Below are positions 34,601 through 48,100 of a stretch of DNA of 64,000 nt, in pieces. How positions within the stretch are numbered: the first letter of the stretch is position 1; each line of letters starts with the position of its first letter. The DNA comes from Rhabdophis nuchalis (taxonomy: Eukaryota > Chordata > Lepidosauria > Squamata > Natricidae), in contig CM077644.1 of the NCBI GenBank assembly GCA_039707465.1, positions 140,972,962-141,036,961 on the forward strand. The letters are read 5' to 3'. Position numbers and translations under genes: made by a program. The notes under the pieces are model-generated. The model worked only from the letters and a program-made list of their open reading frames with translations. It had not been told where the DNA came from and ran no database searches.

Positions 34601-35581
34601 AATATTACACAACCAATTCATGGCAAACAGGTGGTTCCAACAATGGCTTAAAAGGACCCATTTCTTCTGATTCCCTGCCTAAAGCAAACAGTAACTTAAA
34701 GAGAGAAAGAAAAAAAAACCAGCAATGCCACATGCTTAGTAGGCAGCTGGTTTCTCCAGTGGAATTATTTATGCAGCTTGTGAGTTTCACTAATATTTGA
34801 ACCCAATTTTACTTTTTAGGGATTTAGACACACAACTTCTTTTTTGAGGGGGGAAGTCAATATCCACAGGGTTGCCACACACAAAAAATCTACAGGGTTG
34901 CCACACACAAAAGATTCTTTAAGGAAGCAAAAGAAATTTATTTTGAAAATCTCTGGAAACAAACTATGAGCTCTGCCCAAAACTGCTGCATTATCATCTT
35001 TCCATTGTTTCCCAATTAAAAAATACATACAAAACCCGCAAACTTCTAAGATGTGCTTGGAAAATAACATCTGCAACCCCCCACCCCCCACCCCCAATTA
35101 AGAGTAGGAAAATGTATCATTAGCAAACAAGAACAACTTTAGAGATCTTGAGATGGGTTGGAGGACTTCTTGGGAAATTTCCCATTGTACACTATGAAAA
35201 AGCTGTGAACTCTAGCAAAACACCACTTAATATGAAAAAAAAAAACACCCCCCCCCTACACTTGCTCTGCCTTTGTTTTGTTCCATCTCAAAATCTTCGT
35301 GCTCAGTTTAAGTTCTACGTAGTCTATGTATTTTCTTTTCTGTTCTACCTTAAAGGAAGCAAAAAGGAGGGGGGGAAACCTAACTCCATGCTGTTAATAA
35401 AGTGTAGGACATGAATTTCAATGTCCTGAGGAAAGAAGAAATTAAAAACATGGTTTTGTTGGTTAGATGGCAAGGGTGCGAACATCCTGTAATAACTTTT
35501 TCCACCTTGACAGGCGAAAAGAAAAAAAAAGGAAAAAATATTACAGTACTAGTCATGTGAATGATAGAACTCTTGATGATT
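34601..35581. other. Intronic DNA without recognised element
   Basis: No family recognised. A 26-bp local duplication, CTACAGGGTTGCCACACACA-like, occurs at 34862-34910; poly-C runs lie at 35080 and 35252. Confidence 0.45.
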
Positions 35582-35790
35582 GCTGGGTGAAAATGGATTC
35601 TTTTCTATCCTGGCTAGTTAAGATTCCTGACTATTGCTGAATGGACTGAGATAATTATGAAAAAGGTAAAGACTTCATGTATTCCTAGCAACAGTACCGA
35701 AAAGCTAGATTCTGTCTTTTTACAGAATTTCATGGTTTGTTTGTTGGGATATTCCAGATTGTCTTATACGTCTAAAAATTTCTTTCTGGC
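35582..35790. repeat. Second copy of dispersed repeat B
   Basis: About 209 bp from GCTGGGTGAAAATGGATTC to TTTCTTTCTGG match 20250-20459 (CTGGGTGAAAATTGATTC...) with few differences. A Sauria SINE follows directly. Confidence 0.85.
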
Positions 35791-35799
35791 CCCCCGTTA

Positions 35800-36152
35800 G
35801 GTAAAGGTTCCGTTCGCAAATATGTGCTAGTCATTCCTGACTCTAGGGGGCAGTGCTCATTTCCGTTTCAAAGCCGAAGAGCTAGTGCTGTCTGAAGACG
35901 TCTCTGGGGTCATGTGGCCGGCATAACTAAATGCTGAAGGGGCACGGAATGCTGTTCCCTTCCTACCAAAGGTGGTTCCTATTTTTCTACTTGTATTTCT
36001 ACATGCTTTCGAATTGCTAGGTTGACAGAAGCTGGGATAAGTAACGGGAGCTCACTTTATTATGTGGTGCTAGAGATTCGAACTGCCGAACTGCCAATCT
36101 TTCTGATTGATAAGCTCAGCATCTTAGCCACTGAGCCACCACATCCCTTTTT
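35800..36152 (-). mobile_element. Sauria-type SINE
   Basis: Nearly full-length copy with the plus-strand order GGTAAAGGTTCCGTTCGCAA, AGGGGGCAGTGCTCATTTCC, CATGTGGCCGGCATAACTAA and the tRNA-like head GCCACTGAGCCACCACATCC at the right. Close to the copy at 17567. Confidence 0.85.
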
Positions 36153-37539
36153 AATGGTCTCTTTAATGGTCTCCCATTAAAGTCCTAATAAACTCCAAAC
36201 CATCTTCTTGGGAAGTATCACATGATGTCCTTTAAGAAGAGGCACTGTGGGGTAATCAGAACTGCTTTAAATATAATTTGGACCAGTTGCTAGTACCTTC
36301 CTCCACCAAAGAACTTTGTTTTATCCTCTGCTGAACAGACCCAACCTAGTTATGCTGAGCCACACTGCATTCATTTCTGAGACTGGGAAGAAAGTACACA
36401 GGTTTTATTAACTACCTGCTTCCTAACTGAGATAGTAAATCTGTACCAGTTACCAGTCAAATTCTTAAGCCAACTAAAAGAAGCTGGATTTAGTTTTTAA
36501 AGTGTTACATATAAGAATTAAACAGAAAGCAAAATACCCTTAAGCTTTCGCTGCCAAGTAGTTACATATGGGAAGAGGCAGCCTTTAATAGTGAAAAGTA
36601 TTTTACTGCTATGTTAGCAGTAGGTTATAACTGGAATCAAAGCTTCCAAATATGATTCAAAAACACATCTATAATGAGTGTAAAATCACCTTCTTTTATG
36701 AAAGCTTTGGCCGAACAATTCGATCCTCCTTGCATTCCAGTTGCTGTCTAACCCATAATTTTTCTACTGGCTGGCTTAGGGGCTGTTGTTTTTTTGTCAG
36801 AATTTGTTTCAGTGCCATTTTATTGCTGTAAATATTCTAGTTGTCAAGAAACTGATATAATTACGTTAAATAAATGGATGAACACTCTGCTTGAGGCATA
36901 TTAAACACACACGTCACCTACTTAATTCATAGACACAGTGGAAAATATAACAGAGCATAAACAAAAGAATAAAAATAAAACTAGGATTTGTAAATTTAAA
37001 CTTGTTTGTAAATATATATAGTTTGTTGAAACGATCGTTAAATTAATAGTAAATCATTTGATAGAAAACCCTATACCTTTTGTCTTAACTGTCTGCTGAT
37101 TTCAATAAGTCACGTCTGTATCAAGGCAGAATCAATCTGATTATAATTTAGTATAAAATTGGTCTACCAATGCAGGCTTTTATTTCCATCTGGTTAAAAT
37201 AAAAGCAAAATCTCCTTTAGAGTAGGTTTTGGCCTGATTTCATTTTACCAACATGAGGGTTTTGAGGGAACTGGATGTAAGTGTTTTGCCATTGTCTATT
37301 TCCAAAATGAGAATCATCTCCTGTGTTGTTGTTGTTGTTACTTCATTTGTACACCTTTTTTTAAAAAAAGGTAGTAATCCTGTCATCCTCACAAATATTC
37401 TAATTACATTGTATTGTGCGGGTAGGACATAGACAAACAAACTATACATTTTGTGCGGATATTTGAATATGTCGTTTACGTGGGTTGATGTATGTACACA
37501 TACACAATTACAGCCTCAATATCATAAATATTAATACGT
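36153..37539. other. Intronic DNA without recognised element
   Basis: Nothing recognised in 1.4 kb. Confidence 0.4.
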
Positions 37540-37860
37540 ACTTACTTACTTTATTGGATTTATAGACCGCTCCCTTTCCCAGAAGGGACTCGGGGCGGTG
37601 CACAGGAAATTAAAAGCACATAAAACATAACAATATACAAAATTTAAAACCAAATTAAATTATTATCCCTTTGCTAAAATTTATAAAAACATTACAATTA
37701 TTTCCCTTAAAAACCAATTAAAACAATTTAACTTCAGACTATAGGCTAATGCATGCCAACTGTATGAAGAGTCCATATATTGGGATATTTAGGAAGGAAA
37801 GCAGGACTTCAATGACCACCTAGGAAACCCTGCCTGCCCTGCCAATAATATTAGATTTAA
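37540..37860 (-). mobile_element. L2 LINE 3' fragment
   Basis: The plus strand shows the reversed L2 tail: TTTATTGGATTTATAGACCG, TCCCAGAAGGGACTCGGGGC and GGTGCACAGGAAATTAAAA. Only the 3' UTR is recognisable. Confidence 0.7.
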
Positions 37861-38217
37861 GAGATATTAATTAAGAAATTAATTAGATTAAGCTATCTAA
37901 ACAGAAAATATTGTGGGAATTTTCCTTTAGAAGACCCGAGAGAATTAGCAGATTTCTACAACTGTGCCTGATACATAGACAGAAGAAAAGGCAGGGATGG
38001 TTTTCTCTTAGACTTGAACTAAACGGGCTACTAGCTAAAGATACACAAAGAAGTTTCTCACATTACAAAGTATGGAAATCAGCAACATGATGAATGCAGA
38101 TGGCTTTAAACAAATGTATAGGGGTTAGGCTTCAGGGACAATTGATTATAATTAGGCAGCTATCAAGTCTGGGCAATCCAAACCCAGATGAGGACAAATG
38201 GCAGTGAGGAACTAGAG

Positions 38218-38357
38218 CAGGGGTCTCCAACCTTTGCAACTTTAAGTCTGAAGGACTTCAGCTCCCAGACTTCTCCAGCCAGCTTAGCTTTGCTGGCTGG
38301 AGAATTCTGGGAGCTGAAGTCCTTCAGACTTAAAGTTGTAAAGTTTGGAGACTCCTG
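38218..38357. mobile_element. Foldback hAT MITE, 140 bp
   Basis: Same family as 34096-34230, starting CAGGGGTCTCCAACCTTTGC and ending GTTTGGAGACTCCTG, with exact 8-bp duplication AACTAGAG (38210-38217 and 38358-38365). It differs by a small insertion at the centre and a few substitutions in the right arm. Confidence 0.96.
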
Positions 38358-38451
38358 AACTAGAGTGTCTATGTACCTAGATGTTGACAACCTAGAACTG
38401 GTTGCCCTATTTATAATACCTTGATCGAACCTTCCCTTTGAGAGGCTTGTT

Positions 38452-38780
38452 TGCTTACTTACTTATTTATTTATCTTATTTCTATAAACCACCACTTCAC
38501 ATTGTGACTCTGGACGGTGTACATAATAAAACAAAATAAATTGGGGGGAAAAAACACAATAAAACCATCCATTGAATTAAACATGAAAATAAAGGAGAAA
38601 CAAAAACAAAGCGGTGGCCAAGATACAGATAACGATCACATAACATTCCAACAGATTCCACTCTATCGTGGGATCCCCAAACTTGTTGACACAGCCTTGT
38701 TTTGAGGGCCTTTCGGAACGTCAGCAGGATTGGGGCCAGCCTTAATGACTCTAAATACCAGATCCTGGGAACAAACAAGA
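38452..38780 (-). mobile_element. L2-like LINE 3' fragment
   Basis: The minus strand ends an ORF2-like tail (RLAPILLTFRKALKTRLCQQ) followed by a 3' UTR, with (TTTA)n at 38455-38475. The C-terminal FRKALKT motif is typical of L2/CR1 proteins. Confidence 0.6.
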
Positions 38781-41700
38781 GGAAGATTGTTCCTTTCTGC
38801 CTATCAGTTTTCCAGAAATATCTGGCCAGCTATTGCAATCGCTCTATAACTGATGCAGCCCCTCATTCAGAAAGCCTTTCCTTTTTTCTCTCTCCCCAGC
38901 TCTCTTGTCCTCCCCTGCCTTTCTCCGAACCCAAGCAAATCCTCCCAAATGTATGTGTAATTGAGGGAATAAAGCTAACTAAAATGAAAAGCTGCCAAAG
39001 GGGACAAATAAATGGAGGTGGGGTTGAGCTAGGACTATGTGAGGGTGGAAGAGAGGCCTTGTTAGCATGAGCTGTCAATATAAATCAAGGGCAGCTCGTG
39101 TCACCCTCACTCCTAATGATCCTGGAAAAGTGAATAGAGGAGGGGGAGAAGACAGCACACAAAGGAGAACCTGATCAGAATAACCATCCAATGGGATCGC
39201 TGCTCTAAAGGGGAGACTTTCAGCACGTCTCCTGAGTCTCCTTTGGGGGGGATAAACAGCTGAAGGAGCCGCAGGAAGTTCCTTGAAGGATTTGAACTAT
39301 TCTCCACATTTAGAAACAGACACAAGGCATTTTGCTGGCTGCACACAAGATTACTTTTCTCCTTTTCTCCTGAACTTTGTGTGCTTCTGGGCTGAAGGCC
39401 TGTAGTATTATTAGACAAGATATATAGTGCATTCATTCTCTTATTCTCTCCTTTGTGAATCTGTGTGTGTGTGCGCGTGTGTGTATAGAAAGCATCTAAG
39501 ACATACACACTGTGTAAGCTGGGAGTAATACAAATGGAAGACTATAATGCCTGGACTGCTTTGTAAACTCCATGAAATCTTAGGTGTATTGCAGAAAGAA
39601 AGCCTAATTGGGAAGCATAGAAAATAGAAATGAAAACAAACTACCATTTTTATTATGCATGTCTGGGAACAAAGGGCTTGTACAAGAAAGATCCTGAAAC
39701 AGGAACACTTTAGAGCAAATGTAACAACAATTGTTCTCTAATTTGATTATTTTAGTAATACTGCTATGCTAAAATTGATGCTGTACATTTAAATATAAAA
39801 ATGATAAATATTGTGAAAACATATTTTCCATAAAATATCAAGGCATGGGGCAAATATGCCTATTTAGAGTGTATGTCACATTTGCATAATTTTTGCTTAT
39901 AATCCTAGGACATTTCTGTAATATCTTGCCAAAATACAGACTGTACTTTTCTCTCACATTAGGCATTAAAGTGCAAAAGTTTATATTTTTAAACTATCAA
40001 AATGTATTAGAACATTGTTCAAAATTGGTCAACATGATGCAGATCAAATAGATATAAGTACCTGTAAAATGTGAGTTCTATAAGTATATGTCACTAAGAA
40101 GTATTTAAAGACATTTCAAATATTTACTGGATTTTGATTGTTACAGTGAATTAAGAGTAGAAAAGGAGTATCTAAGTTATACATTTATTCACCCAAACTA
40201 ACCCTACAAACCATTTATTTTTCTTCTTTTCTACTTTATTGATAGTTTCTGAAATGTAATTGTGATCTCTCTTAACCTTAAGGAAGGCAAAAGAGCTTTC
40301 TACATCCAATGTTGGATTGGCCAACTCCAGAAACTGAATTACAGAAATTCAGGAACACTGGCAATTCACATCATTTTATCTTCTCTCTATCTCTTGCCTT
40401 CCCTTTCAAGACAGACAGGTAGGTACATTATTGTAACATTTGTTATTAAATGCTGTGAAATACAAGTTGCCAGGATCAAAAATTGATGGGAATTGAAAAG
40501 ATGCAAGTATCAGAAGAGACATGACAAAATGCAGCTGGAAGAAAAAGGAGAGAATGTGTCATGGAAAAGGTAAAAAAGATAGCTAACTAGGAACAGAAAC
40601 TGACAGATAGCAGACAGTCAAATGAAATTACAGTGATTGAAGGCTCCTAGTGAAAGAACTTCCTCAGTATTATATTACTTCCTCAGTATGGTGGAGATGG
40701 ACAAAAGCTACCTTGTCTTTTCACCAACATTTATATCTTCTTGCATGCAAACATGACATACCAGGCAGCACAATTATTCTCCCCACACTCAAGAAATGGA
40801 GTTTTTATATTTTTCCCACGTGGGTTACACGTTACTGGATGGGAAACCAATGTGGCAGAACTCAAAAATCTGCAGAGGTACATAGGAAACCTTCCCTTTC
40901 AGATCATCTTCTTGCAATTTCACTCCCCTTCTTCCATGTCTCCAAAAATAATGCTTTGGAGAATTGTTTGAACCTCTGGACCAGATTTTGAAGAAGCTGT
41001 ACGTGGAACAAGAACTGATTTCCTCCTACCTAGTTCTACCAATGAAAGTGGCACATGAAATTCCACCCATTCTGAATTGCTTGCATAACAGCGTTTGACA
41101 TAGCTTAATTGAATGCTGCAATTGTCATTCAAAAGGGCAGACAGAATTACAATGCCAATTACAATGCTGCAGTGTGTGCTTTACATTTTACTGGGTGAGG
41201 TGGAAAGGAAGCAGCATACTTTTAAGATAATTTGCGGTTATTTCTTGTGTTTACATAGCAACTACAAGAGTGTTATTAGCTCCACCCAGAAACATCTACT
41301 TCTAGAAGGAGGATTTGTTATCAATGTGCCTTTGTCTGAATGAGAGAAGGCACTCCAGGTGATGGGTGTGAATGGCTGAGGGTTGAACAGGACAATAGAA
41401 ATCTGTGGGATGATAGCCAGTCATTCTGTTTGGACAGAGTTCCTGTTCAGGAGTTCCTGTTGCACAGTTCCTACTGCAACCACTTTAATTAATATTATCC
41501 AGGTTGATCTATTCTTTTAGGACTTCCAAGAGTCACTTTGGTAGCCAGATGGATGGCACATAAATTTAATTAATTGATTGATTAAATGTGATTCATTGCC
41601 ACTGAAATTAAGTTGGTCCATCTTCTGCTGGTTGTGTATTTCCCTTCTACCGTTCCCCAATTTTATGGATTTCTGAAGGGAACTGGGTCTTCACATAAGG

Positions 41701-42290
41701 TGATAATTTGAGCTTAGTCATTTTGCCTCCAATAAAAACTCAGAATTGATTTGCTCTAGAATCCATTTCTTTTCATTTCCAGACATGTTAAAACACAATC
41801 TCAGTAGGTGGATTGTCCTAGCCCCCTTATTCACCTGCATCAATATCTTCCTAAAAATCTCAAAGGAATGAAACAACCATATTATAATGTCAATATATTG
41901 AAAAGGTGGAAAAAAAAAACACCCCACAACCTGAGGGTTTGAGGATTGGTGCCTGTAGAAGGGGAGGTGGTATGATGAACTGTAATGAAGCAGCATTTCT
42001 ACAGGAAGGAGGGAATGCATTCCAAAAGGGTGTGAAACCAGAAGGAACACAGCCCGAAGTTGGGTAGAAAGAGAATTAGGATAGCCACTCCTTAAAATAT
42101 CCCAAGATATATCTGTTGGGATGAGAGTAAGTAAAGATTTAGTCTGGCAAGTCTGTAGGTTGTAAATAAATAAAGGACTGAATTTTGGCTGGCTTGTTCT
42201 GTGCTGTTCTTAGGATGGGTCTGACATTACTATCTAATCATATTATTATATATAATTAGTAAATTACATATTAAATATATTTACTATAAT
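38781..42290. other. Long intronic stretch without recognised element
   Basis: 3.5 kb in which I identify neither coding remnants nor repeat families. It is the longest stretch of the big intron free of obvious transposons and would be the first place to look for conserved regulatory DNA. Confidence 0.4.
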
Positions 42291-42299
42291 CTTGCTGAC

Positions 42300-42765
42300 T
42301 GGATGGTTCAAGAAAGAATTTTAGCAGTTGAAGAAGCTGGCTTCAGATCAGGTTTTTCATTGCTGACTAATCTTGCACCACATCTCTGCAAAGTATGCTA
42401 ACCCTCCTGGAGAGGCTCTTTATGCAGCTTTTATAGATCTGAAAGTGGCATTTAATTCAATCCCTTGTGAGTGGCTGTGGCCAACTGGAAGCTTCCTTTA
42501 TTGATTGCCAATGCTTGCAATTAATTATGAAAGTTCTACATCAAACATCAAGGTACGATGACAGTGCCACTGCAATGTAGCTGCAATGTTCAAATAATGG
42601 AGACTTGACTGAATCTCTTTCAACTTTTAAGGCAGTCAGAACCTAAATATATTCTTACCTTCTATTTAATATTTATATCAATGGTTTTATATTTTTGATA
42701 TGGTCAAATGACTAAATGAATAAAGATTCTACTCTACTCTACTTTACTCTACTCTTAAACTCTTA
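42300..42765 (+). mobile_element. Degenerate LINE reverse-transcriptase fragment with (CTACT)n tail
   Basis: The plus strand reads ILAVEEAGFRSGFSLLTNL, ANPPGEALYAAFIDLKVAFN and SIPCEWLW, the RT finger/palm motifs of a LINE (.QAGFR.G.ST..., AAFVDLKAAFDSI). It ends with AATGAATAAAG and (CTACT)n. The clade is uncertain. Confidence 0.55.
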
Positions 42766-43449
42766 TTAAAACTGAGATCCACCTTCTTTCTCCAACCATT
42801 CTATATACACTGGAAATACTGTAATCTTGTCTTTAGATTGTCAAATCAGATTGTGATATAGTCTTCATATGTTACCTTCCTACTGCCATTCTGAAATGTT
42901 ATAATTAATCATATGACAATCAGGCAAGATTGCATTCATCAAGAGGCATGCTAATCACTCCCACATTACTACTATAACTGGCTTGATAATAATTATAAGA
43001 TTGAGCAGGTGAAGACTTTTCAATAGTTTTACATTTATATACAGATCATCTTCTTCCTGGAAATTTCCACTCTACAAACCTTTCCTAGTGTGTCTAAACA
43101 GCCTCCAATGAAGTAATTAGATATTCAACTGTAGGGGCAACAATTATGCTCCCAGAGTAATTAAATTAAAATTAATTAAATTAATTTTTAAAGCTAAACT
43201 GCTAAGGCTCCTGCTATCTGGTGCACAGTGTTCAATCTAAATTCTTGAGATCTCTATTTTGAGTTTTTCACTGTAGCTGATGCACATCTCTAACTTGAGC
43301 TTGGTGCAAATATAGTGTCCTCTTTGTGAATTAACTGAAATTACAAGAGTCATCTAACATCTGCATCTGTATTCTTTGTCTACAGATTTCCAGGTGCAAT
43401 TCAGGGTGACAGTTTAATCCTATAAAGTCTTATATAGTTAGTCTCCTAT

Positions 43450-43985
43450 GTCTATGGAGATTCTCACTCATCCAGGCCATGGTTGTCCCAAAGGTGCTTT
43501 TTTCCTCAGGAGGCAACTGGACTTTCTGGTTTCACTACTTATCTAAGAAGATTCTTCAACTCTGACTGGGCGGTGGGGAATGGAAGGATTTATACTCCCT
43601 GCAGACAGCTGCTCATTTGCATTCTTTTAGCGAATCGTTGAGGCCACCTGGAGGTTTATCTGTGTCGTCAGGGTCACCTGAGTAGTGTGAATGGGTGTGG
43701 GGTCTTCTTGGAACTGTCGAAAGGACTGTGTTGTAGACTGGAGATAGATGATGTCATATCCCTCTCCCTCTGTTGAGAGAGGGCTGTTCAATTTTGACAG
43801 AGATGGCATCTTTGAACCCTTCTTTCAAATCAGCAGTCCTCTCTGCCCAAAATGTGGACTTTGCTGTCTTCACCTTTGTCTTTTAAATGCAGATGGACTG
43901 CTGAATCTAGTCCTGATGGGTTTGTTCTCTATGTTGTGCCATGTGTTTATTCTCCTAAGCTTCTTCAGCATTGTTTCCTTCTAGA
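43450..43985 (-). mobile_element. Penelope-like element 3' remnant
   Basis: The minus strand, across frameshifts, resembles the C-terminus of vertebrate Penelope-like proteins (KVHILGREDC, FERRVQ, LHHLSP-type block, PRQF.P..H). It is followed by the known untranslated tail AGTATAAATCCTTCCATTCC, CAGTTGCCTCCTGAGG and CAACCATGGCCTGGATGAG. A degenerate hairpin followed by GTGAAAC lies at 43530-43560. No intact GIY-YIG or RT domain remains. Confidence 0.6.
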
Positions 43986-45045
43986 ATAATAGAATTTACT
44001 TGTCCACATGCGTGCAAAATCTGTTAACATTAGGGGGGGGGAGTTTAAGGGGGCAGAGACTTGCACCTCCCTCTTGAGGTAAAGTTGGCATCTGCACAGA
44101 GCTTTTCCAGAGAGCATTTAGGCCATGATGACGTGGAAGCCATTGTATTATTATGCTACATTATTATTGTATTGTGGTCTTGGCTTTACCATTGTTTTAT
44201 TACTGTAAGCATTAGGAGTTCATATAGATTTCTTCAGTATATTCAGCATTCAGTAAAAGACTGATGCATATGCATATATATATATAATACATGTATTTTG
44301 AAGATAAACCAAATACAATAAGAATCTAATCACTGAGGAATAGGTACTTCCTGGGAGGTGGAACTTACCACAAAAGTTGCCACTGGTGTTTGACCCTCAC
44401 TGGGATGCCACATCAGGAATTTCCAATTTGTGCCCTGTCTTTTGGGGGCAATAAGGACAAATACTGAACCATTGAAGTGGGAGCGTTATCTCCTTTCCAG
44501 ATCACTTTATAGCCTTAGTAAAAGGACCAATTGACCTATAAATGCTGTTGATCAATACCAGCTCAATTAACAGGAAAGAAATAAAGTAAGTCTTGGTCAA
44601 TCTCTTGGCTCAACATTCAACTAGAATGTCATCCACTGGGGACAGGGACTCCAGAATAGATTCTTTTACTTTACATCCCACTAGTAACAGTGAGGGAATT
44701 GATATATATGACTTTGAGTAAATGTATGGGACCCTAAGACGGATGATTCAGGAAATGCAATACCCATGCTTTGACCAAAGCAGCTCAGTATCAAGGTGGC
44801 CACATCATCTGGCCTCAGATAACGCTTCATCCAACAGATGTGGCAGAACACATTTTGACCCTGCCTTTCTCTCCTGAATTGAAGAAAAAGATGTGGAAAG
44901 GATTTGTGCTTTTGATACATAGAACTGGAAGCTGTGAATAATTTACAGCACTGTTCAGCCTAGAAATCTGTTGGAGATATAGATGCTTGTTATTTGATTG
45001 TTCATATTGCTTATATAGTTTATATTCCCCTTTTCTGACAATTCC
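43986..45045. other. Intronic DNA without recognised element
   Basis: Only simple runs: G9 near 44033-44041 and (AT)n at 44272-44287. Confidence 0.4.
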
Positions 45046-45136
45046 GCCCAGTCCTGGGAGCTCCTAAGGTTGCACACATAACACCCTTATTGCACAAGCT
45101 GCATTGGTTATCGGTTTGCCTCCAGATCCAATTCAA

Positions 45137-48100
45137 TTACAATACAATACAATACAATAGCAGAGTTGGAAGGGACCTTGTAGGTCTTCTAGTCCAACCC
45201 CCTGCATGGGCAGGAATCTTATACCATTTCAGACAAATGGCTGTCTAACATCTTTTTAAAGACTTCCAGGGTTGGGGCATTCACAACTGCTGGAGGCAAG
45301 CTGTTCCAGAGGTTAATTGTTCTTACTGTTAGGAAATTTCTCCTTAGTTCTAAGTTGCTTCTCTCCTTGGTTAGTTTCCACCCATTGCTCCTTGTCCTGC
45401 CCCCAGGTGTCTTGGAGAAAAGTTTGACTCCCTCTTCTTTGTGGCACCCTCTGAGATATCGGAACACTGCTATCATGTCTCCCCTGGTCCTTCTCTTCAT
45501 CAAACTAGACATACCCAGTTCCTGCAGCCGTTCTTCATATGTCTTAGTCTCCAGTCCTCTAATCATCTTGGTTGCTCTTCTTTGCACTCTTTCCAGAGTC
45601 TCCACGTCTTTTCTACATCGTGGCGACCAAAACTGTATGCAGTATTCCAAGTGTGGCCTTACCAAGGCACTGTACAGTGGCATTAACACTTCACGCGATC
45701 TAGATTCTATCCCTCTGTTGATGCAGCCTAGAACTGTGTTGGCTTTTTTGGCAGCTGCTGCACACTGCTGGCTCATATTTAAATGGTTGTCCACTAGGAT
45801 TCCGAGATCCCTCTCACAGTTGCTACTATTGAGCAAGGTACCACCTATACTGTACTTGTGCATTTGGTTTTTCTTGCCTATATGTAGGACCTTACTTTTT
45901 TCACAATTGAATTTCATTTTATTAGACAGTGCCCAATGTTCAAGTTTGTCTAGATCCTTCTGTATCTTAAGCCTATCTTCTGGAGTGTTGGCTATTCCTG
46001 CCAGCTTGGTGTCGTCTGCGAATTTGATGAGTTCCCCATTTATCCCCTCATCCAAATCGTTGATGAAGATGTTAAAGAGTACTGGGCCTAAAACAGAGCC
46101 TTGGGGGACTCCACTGCATACTTCCTTCCATGTAGATGCAGTTCCATTGAGGACTACACGTTGAGTGCGGTTGGTCAGCCAGTTACGAATCCATTTGGTG
46201 GTGGTGCTGTCTAACCCACAATTTTCTACTTTATCTAATAGTAGGTTATGGTCTACTTTATCAAATGCCTTACTGAAGTCCAGGTAAATTATATCAACAG
46301 CATTCCTCTGGTCCACTGATTTTGTTACTTTGTCAAAGAATGCAATTAGATTTGTCTGGCATGATCTGTTTTTGACAAACCCATGTTGGCTTTTGGCTAT
46401 TACTTTGTTTGCTTCTAGGTGTTCACTTATTTGTTGTTTAATTATCTTTTCCAGAATCTTTCCTGGTATTGAGGTCAGGCTGATGGGTCTATAGTTTCCT
46501 GGATCTGTTTTTTTTCCTTTTTTGAAAATGGGAACCACATCTGCTCTTTTCCAGTCTTCTGGCAGTTCCCCGGTGCTCCAGGATCTCTGAAAGATATAGT
46601 TCAGTGGTTCTGAGATCTCGTCTGCCAGTTCCTTCAGAACCCTGGGGTGTAATCCATCCGGTCCTGGTGATTTGAACTCGTCCAGGGCAGACAGGTGCTC
46701 ACTTACCATTTTCTTCTCTATTTCAACTTGTGTTCCTAATCTGATATTTGTGGTGCTGTTTTTGATTGGTTGGACTGTTTTATCCCTTTGTGTAAAGACA
46801 GATGCAAAGAAAGAGTTAAATAGTTCTGCTTTCTCCCTGTTGCTTATCATCTTCTTGCCATTTTCTCCCAGCAGTGGACCAATTGTTTCCTTAACTTTTT
46901 TCTTATTTTTAACATGTTGGAAGAAGCTTTTTTTGTTATTTTTTACTTTTTTGGCAAGCCTTTCTTCATTGTGAGCCTTAGCTTTCCTCACTTCATCTTT
47001 ACAGGCTCGGGCTATTTGCTGATATTTTGCCTTGGTTATGTCCCCCTTTTTCCACTTTTTATATTTATCCTTTTTGTCTTTCAATTTGTCAGAGAGTTCT
47101 TTATGCAGCCATGCTGGTTTCTTTTGGGAACTGTTATTTTTCTTCTTCATTGGTATTGCGCTGGACTGGGCTTTTATAATCTCATTTTTCAAAATTTCCC
47201 AAGCTTCTTGAGTTGTTTTCCCCTTGAGGATTCTCATCCATGGAATCCTTCCCAAGCTCTCTCTGAGTTTGTTGAAATTAGCTCTCTTGAAGTCTAAGAC
47301 TCTAGTTTGACTTTGTTCAACTACTTTTGTTTGCATAATGTTGAATTCCAGTATTTCATGATCGCTTGCCCCCAAAGTTCCTGTAGCTTCTACACCTTCT
47401 ATCATTTCCTCTCTGTTAGTGAGAATTAAGTCCAATATTGCTGATCCCCTTGTTCCCTTCTCTACCTTTTGGGAAACAAAGTTGTCTGCTAGGTTTGTTA
47501 GGAACCTGTTGGATCTTCCACTTGGTGCAGAGTTTGTTTCCCAATTGATGTCGGGGTAGTTAAAATCTCCCATTACTATTGCAGTGTGCTTCCTACATAC
47601 CTTAGTTAGCTGGTTAGCAAAAAGTACATCCACTTCCTCTGCTTGGTTGGGTGGCCTGTAGTATAGACCTATGACAATATCATTCCCCCCCCCAACCTTT
47701 AATATTGACCCAAATACATTCAAGATAGTTCTCATCATTGTTGTGCTCTATTTCTGTAGAGATGTAATTATTTCTTATATATAGTGCAACTCCACCTCCT
47801 CTTTTATTTGGTCTATTTCTTTTAAATAATTTAAATCCTTCTAGCTGTATGTTCCATTTGTGGGTTTCATCCCACCAAGTTTCTGTAATGGCAACAATAT
47901 CGTATCTGCCCTCATTTACTTGAATTTCTAATTCACCCTGTTTATTCCTCATACTCTGTGCATTGGTGTATAGACATTTGAGTCCATTTTGATTGACCCT
48001 GTGTTTTCTGTCTACGAAACCTGTGTTATGCCTGACTATGGTTCTCTTTGCCCCTATTTCTTTGCCACTTGTATGGTTCATGTACATGGTATGGCACCCA

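Noticed and set aside
38702..39070. 122-codon plus-strand frame
   Set aside because: It starts inside a reversed L2-like tail and shows no recognisable domain or splice context.
45355..46164. 269-codon plus-strand open frame
   Set aside because: Antisense of CR1 ORF2, which has clear reverse-transcriptase motifs on the minus strand.
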